DNA from: TMED108 sp036166415
Lineage (GTDB): Bacteria > Fidelibacterota > Marinisomatia > Marinisomatales > TCS55
NCBI GenBank assembly: GCA_036166415.1
Contig: JAYZHP010000125.1
Location: 1-10,618 of the forward strand
Reading direction: 5' to 3'
DNA: 10,618 nucleotides
Part shown: positions 7,611-10,618 of the stretch, piece by piece
Layout: each line of letters opens with the position of its first letter
Position numbering within the stretch: position 1 is the stretch's first letter
Translations under genes and position numbers: made by a program
The notes under the pieces: model-generated
Database searches by the model: none
Seen by the model: only the letters and a program-made list of their open reading frames with translations
Told to the model about the DNA's origin: nothing

Positions 7611-8576
7611 TTATTTTAAGGCTTCGGTCAATTTTGGTAAAATTTCAAGAAGATCGCCTACCACTCCATAGTCCGCAATTTCAAAAATAGGAGCTTCGGG
7701 ATCCTTATTGATCGCAACGATATTTTTCGACCCTTTCATTCCAACGACATGTTGAATGGCTCCAGAAATACCTAACGCCAAATACATTTTTGGCGTAACG
7801 GATTGTCCAGAGCTTCCAACCTGATGTGCAGCAGGAAGCCAACCAGAGTCCACCACCGGGCGCGATGCGGAGAGCTCTGCCCCTATTGCGCTTGCAAGGT
7901 CTTTGGCCAAAGGAATGTTTTCTTCTTTACCAATTCCTCTGCCAACTGATACAATTAATTCGGCAGCAGTAAGGTCTAGGTCTTCAGATGATTCTTTGAA
8001 TGGTTCTTCAGATTGTGTTTTAATCATTGAGGTATCCAATGAAACATCATAATCTTTAATAGTAGCGCTTCCAGAGGTAATATTATCTGCGCTATATGCT
8101 GCAGACTGAAAGCTGATAAGATATGGAGTTTCCGTTGAAGGTGATACATCTGAAAACAGTTTTGCATTAAACATCTGCTTGGTCGCAGAAACAGTTTGTC
8201 CATCAATCTTTAAAGCAATACTATCTGCTAAAAATGGCTTCATGAGTTTGGCACTCAGTTTTGGCACATAATCACGCACTTGATATGAGTGCCCAAATAA
8301 AATATAAGATGGGGATTCATTATCAATGATCTGTTTTATGGCCTCCGCATAACCATCAGAAGAATAAGTTGATAGCAAATCATTTTTGATCTTTATTACT
8401 TCATTCAAATCAAATTGAGAAGCTTCATTGGCTAAAGCATCAGCATTGGCACCCATCACAACTGCGGACGTCTGCAGTCCCAGGGAAGACGCAAGATGCT
8501 GTGCCCCAGCAATCGACTCTAGGCCCATGCGGTGAATTTTACCATTACTATCTTCAAGTACGATTAATATGTCCAT
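7611..8576 (-). CDS. etfA: Electron transfer flavoprotein alpha subunit
   Basis: FAD-binding subunit of the soluble heterodimeric ETF, 321 residues, which carries electrons from flavin dehydrogenases such as acyl-CoA dehydrogenases. The N-terminal half (about 1-190) is the variable alpha/beta domain. The C-terminal FAD domain is well conserved: VSVGRGIGKEEN (209-220), SRPVVDSGWLP (238-248), HQVGSSGQSVTPKMYLALG (251-269), ISGAIQHVVGM (270-280), and AINKDPEAPIFEIADYGVVGDL (288-309) near the C terminus. It lies 9 bases after etfB and 10 bases before the EMO-like gene, an order expected for a dedicated ETF-to-quinone route. The residues that hold FAD in the family are present, so it is probably functional. 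Whether this ETF is bifurcating cannot be fixed from sequence by eye; its pairing with an EMO-type protein favours ordinary transfer. Confidence 0.95.
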   Translation of the reverse strand: MDILIVLEDSNGKIHRMGLESIAGAQHLASSLGLQTSAVVMGANADALANEASQFDLNEVIKIKNDLLSTYSSDGYAEAIKQIIDNESPSYILFGHSYQVRDYVPKLSAKLMKPFLADSIALKIDGQTVSATKQMFNAKLFSDVSPSTETPYLISFQSAAYSADNITSGSATIKDYDVSLDTSMIKTQSEEPFKESSEDLDLTAAELIVSVGRGIGKEENIPLAKDLASAIGAELSASRPVVDSGWLPAAHQVGSSGQSVTPKMYLALGISGAIQHVVGMKGSKNIVAINKDPEAPIFEIADYGVVGDLLEILPKLTEALK

Positions 8577-8585
8577 CGTAATCCG

Positions 8586-9347
8586 TTATGCGATTTTAAT
8601 GTCATTTTTTAATACCTGTACCAATTTATTCACAACTTCATCGGGTGAACCTTCGATCATTACAGTTTCTTTTGAACTATTGGGTGCATATAATTTTTTA
8701 ATGGATTGTTGTTGATCGGTATTGGTAGATGTTACTTCGCTAATTTCTTTCTTCTTAGCCCCCATGATCCCTTTCAAGGAAGGATAGCGAGGCGTATTGC
8801 AACCCGACTGCACGCTAATGCTTGCTGGTAAGGACATGGTAACCCATTGAAAATAACCCGCTTCAAGCTCTCGCTTAACCTTAATTGTCCCATCACCAAC
8901 ATCGGTGGCCATCGCAAGAGATGCCGTAGACATTTCAAGCATTTCTCCAAGAATGATGCCGGTCTGACCAAACCCAAGGTCATCGGATTGGAGGCCTGAA
9001 AATATTAGATCAAAATTTTCATCTCTGAGGCTATCGGCAAGAGCGGATGCGGTTGTTAGTGGGTCCGTCGAATCATGAGAATCTGTGCGAACATGAATCG
9101 CGCGATGAGCCCCTTTTGCCAGTGCTTCGCGAATAACCTTCTGTATTCTATCGGGCCCCATACTTACCACTACCACTTCTCCATCACCATTCTTTTCACA
9201 GATTTGCAGCGCTTCTTCAATCGCATAACTATCGCTCTCATTCATCACGTATGCTACCTGAACTTCATCAAGCCAATCTTGCGATGGGGCTATAGGTAGC
9301 GGGGATTCTGATCCGGGAACTTGTTTAACTAATACAGCAATTTTCAT
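8586..9347 (-). CDS. etfB: Electron transfer flavoprotein beta subunit
   Basis: Beta subunit of ETF, 253 residues; with EtfA it forms the FAD-carrying dimer. Visible family features: MKIAVLVKQVP start, YVMNESDSYAIEEAL (33-47), VVSMGPDRIQKVIREALAKGA (61-80), the GLQSDDLGFGQTG segment (118-130) that lines the nucleotide pocket, and PRYPSLKGIMGAKKK (186-200), the beta-subunit signature. Some positions differ from common EtfB: NESD where NPxD is usual, and KRELEAG followed by YFQWVTMSLPAS where REVEGG... is common. The length is normal. As the first gene of the minus-strand operon it should define its promoter, in the region above 9347; the ATG at 9345-9347 is the natural start because the canonical N terminus begins there, although no strong ribosome site precedes it. 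Confidence 0.95.
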   Translation of the reverse strand: MKIAVLVKQVPGSESPLPIAPSQDWLDEVQVAYVMNESDSYAIEEALQICEKNGDGEVVVVSMGPDRIQKVIREALAKGAHRAIHVRTDSHDSTDPLTTASALADSLRDENFDLIFSGLQSDDLGFGQTGIILGEMLEMSTASLAMATDVGDGTIKVKRELEAGYFQWVTMSLPASISVQSGCNTPRYPSLKGIMGAKKKEISEVTSTNTDQQQSIKKLYAPNSSKETVMIEGSPDEVVNKLVQVLKNDIKIA

Positions 9348-9495
9348 GAATAAATTTAATTTGAAGCTAAAGTTATTTGTTCAGCATATTAATAAATTAC
9401 GATTCTTATGGTCAGTAAATTAAGCGAAAAAAATGATTATTATTGAAATGAAAAAATATTTGCCCATTTTATAGTTAAGCTGTACTTTTTATCAG

Positions 9496-9525
9496 TTCAG
9501 AATAGTAATTCTGTTTCTATATATT
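9496..9525 (+). promoter_or_regulatory. Possible promoter of the lipoprotein gene
   Basis: A TATATT box (9520-9525) with a weak -35-like TTCAGA (9496-9501) at 18 bases. It would give a leader of about 40 bases that includes the ribosome binding site. The -35 box matches only four of six consensus bases, and FCB bacteria often use other promoter consensus sequences, so this is tentative. Confidence 0.3.
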
Positions 9526-9556
9526 ACACTAAAATATTTTTAAGAATACACTTATT

Positions 9557-9564
9557 AAGGAGAG
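9557..9564 (+). promoter_or_regulatory. Shine-Dalgarno site of the lipoprotein gene
   Basis: AAGGAGAG ends 6 bases before the ATG at 9571 and fixes that start. It is one of only two strong ribosome binding sites in the window, which suggests strong expression of this gene. Confidence 0.8.
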
Positions 9565-9570
9565 AATAAA

Positions 9571-10618
9571 ATGAAAAAAGTTTTATTTTTAACGATTTCC
9601 TCAGCGCTACTCTTCACTGCATGTGAAGATGATGAAGCTGTTGTAAATAATGGTTTAGTTGTAGGTACTTGGAAACTCAATGGTTATGAAGCAACTTACG
9701 AGCGCGTAGTAACGGTTCCTGCAGGTGAAGATAAAAACCAACGCTATACGCATGTAGTTGACTGGGATGCAAATGGTGATGCTGGTACAGAAGCATTCTT
9801 TCAAGCTATAGGTGGTAAGACTTCGCCAGCCTATTTAGGAGCTTCACAAACATTAATCAATGTTGGTGATGGCGAAAATGTTCCAGGTTTCCCTAGAACA
9901 TTGGATCTACCAACCCCTGCTCATTTATTAGGATTTAATGTGAATCTAACTCTTGTTACTGATGATGCACCTAAAAAAGGTGAAGGTGCAACCTATAAAG
10001 TCAGTGGTAAATATCCAACGGTCCGTCAAGCAGATTGCCAAACAACAATCACCGTTGCATCGATCACAGATGAAGGTTTATATACGATTGACGTAGATAA
10101 AAATGGTGGTCCTAAGCTTGGTAATTTCATGATTCAACCAGATCCAACATTGGGCGGAGCAGTATTAGCGCCATTCTATGATGGTGATTATTCAATTACT
10201 GAAGGTGTGGGTGAAGCTCCAGATGAAATGTTAATTAATTATGTTGATCGTGATGGTCATGATGCAAGATATGCAGAAGTGCAAAGCGCTTGGAATGAAA
10301 GTGCTGACCGTGTAATCCAAGGTTATGGCATGGTATTTAATGATGCTAATGGCAATATCGCTTCGGCTGATCCTAATCCTGCAGTATTAAATCCTTTATA
10401 TACTGGTGGATATCTTTTAAATCCAGCTATTCCAGCTGCATGGGGCAGTCAATTTACTTTCTATTTCTATAATATTAATGTAGCGGCGGCGGCTCAAGCC
10501 ACAGATGCAAAAAATCCATTAACTGACCTTGATGGTGATGGCGCGGTTGGTGCAGGAGACATGATTGTATTCATGCACTATGATAACCTAGCTGGTGGCG
10601 GTGGAAAGACTGCGTTTG
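9571..10618 (+). CDS. Secreted lipoprotein with EF-hand/dockerin-like loop (3' partial)
   Basis: Open for 349 codons from the ATG to the window edge with no stop, so the gene is incomplete at its 3' end. MKKVLFLTISSALLFTAC is a lipoprotein signal with lipobox FTAC and lipidation at C18; residues 19-21 (EDD) are acidic, and the mature chain should be anchored in a membrane, probably exposed outside the inner membrane. GTWKL (32-36) resembles the start of lipocalin-like domains, a weak hint only. The chain is rich in G, N, D and short-side-chain residues, typical of surface proteins. Aspartates D319, D321, D323 and D330 in DLDGDGAVGAGD fit the calcium-loop pattern of EF-hand or dockerin type I repeats; a weaker DWDANGD lies at 64-70. 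Cysteines are few (C18, C156). I do not recognise the family. It is divergent from the etf operon and has its own strong ribosome site. Confidence 0.8.
   Translation, partial: MKKVLFLTISSALLFTACEDDEAVVNNGLVVGTWKLNGYEATYERVVTVPAGEDKNQRYTHVVDWDANGDAGTEAFFQAIGGKTSPAYLGASQTLINVGDGENVPGFPRTLDLPTPAHLLGFNVNLTLVTDDAPKKGEGATYKVSGKYPTVRQADCQTTITVASITDEGLYTIDVDKNGGPKLGNFMIQPDPTLGGAVLAPFYDGDYSITEGVGEAPDEMLINYVDRDGHDARYAEVQSAWNESADRVIQGYGMVFNDANGNIASADPNPAVLNPLYTGGYLLNPAIPAAWGSQFTFYFYNINVAAAAQATDAKNPLTDLDGDGAVGAGDMIVFMHYDNLAGGGGKTAF

Larger units (their letters stand above)
9348..9570. other. Divergent intergenic region between etfB and the lipoprotein gene
   Basis: 223 bases with no credible gene, very AT-rich. 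It must carry the promoter of the minus-strand etf operon and that of the plus-strand lipoprotein gene. I could not fix a clean promoter for etfB. A perfect six-base inverted repeat, CAGAAT (9498-9503) and ATTCTG (9508-9513) with a four-base spacer, lies just ahead of the proposed lipoprotein -10 box and could be an operator, but is short enough to occur by chance. Confidence 0.6.

Noticed and set aside
10486..10498. GCGGCGGCGGCT run in the lipoprotein gene as a possible repeat tract
   Set aside because: Only four alanine codons; too short to be a phase-variable or functional repeat.
1..10618. CRISPR array, tRNA, IS element, prophage or toxin-antitoxin pair
   Set aside because: I found no repeated spacer pattern, tRNA-like cloverleaf, transposase or terminal inverted repeats; small genes present belong to the suf-side operon.

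Overview
The window is AT-rich bacterial chromosomal DNA holding ordinary core metabolism plus a few less understood genes. The best guess is a marine, Gram-negative member of the Fibrobacteres-Chlorobi-Bacteroidetes (FCB) side of the tree, possibly Candidatus Marinimicrobia (SAR406). The reasons are a SUF operon that includes sufT and a DUF2480-like gene, a large DUF5916 outer-membrane protein, an electron-transfer-flavoprotein system wired to a membrane iron-sulfur oxidoreductase (quinone-linked respiration), and a short lipobox-type surface lipoprotein. The taxonomic call is inference from gene content only. I saw no tRNA, rRNA, CRISPR array, transposon or phage gene.

Layout. Positions 1-3148 (plus strand) are the downstream part of an iron-sulfur cluster assembly operon: sufE (5' end outside the window), sufT, sufS, an unrecognised 87-residue protein with a CxxC motif, a half-length DUF2480-like protein, and a comEB-type dCMP deaminase. 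Most junctions are 0-2 bases or a one-base overlap; only the 87-residue gene has a clear spacer and a strong ribosome binding site. Positions 9347-3155 (minus strand) are a second operon, read etfB, etfA, a membrane ETF:quinone oxidoreductase-like protein (EMO type), then a DUF5916 beta-barrel protein, with gaps of only 3-10 bases. The two operons converge with 6 bases between stop codons, and a 28-base near-perfect palindrome lies across the end of comEB, where it can serve as terminator for the opposite operon. Positions 9348-9570 are a divergent intergenic region, and 9571 to the end is a secreted lipoprotein cut by the window edge, carrying an EF-hand/dockerin-like loop near the visible end.

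How the genes work together. SufS takes sulfur from cysteine and SufE carries it to the scaffold (SufBCD, expected upstream of the window); SufT assists maturation of iron-sulfur proteins. The other operon makes a major customer of such clusters: the EMO-type protein should bind two cubane [4Fe-4S] clusters plus CCG-domain clusters and pass electrons from EtfAB (acyl-CoA or other dehydrogenases) into the membrane quinone pool. The DUF5916 outer-membrane protein is co-transcribed with it but has no known functional link. I did not find a clearly new defence or mobile system; the most interesting points are the two small SUF-linked proteins and the etf-EMO-DUF5916 linkage.
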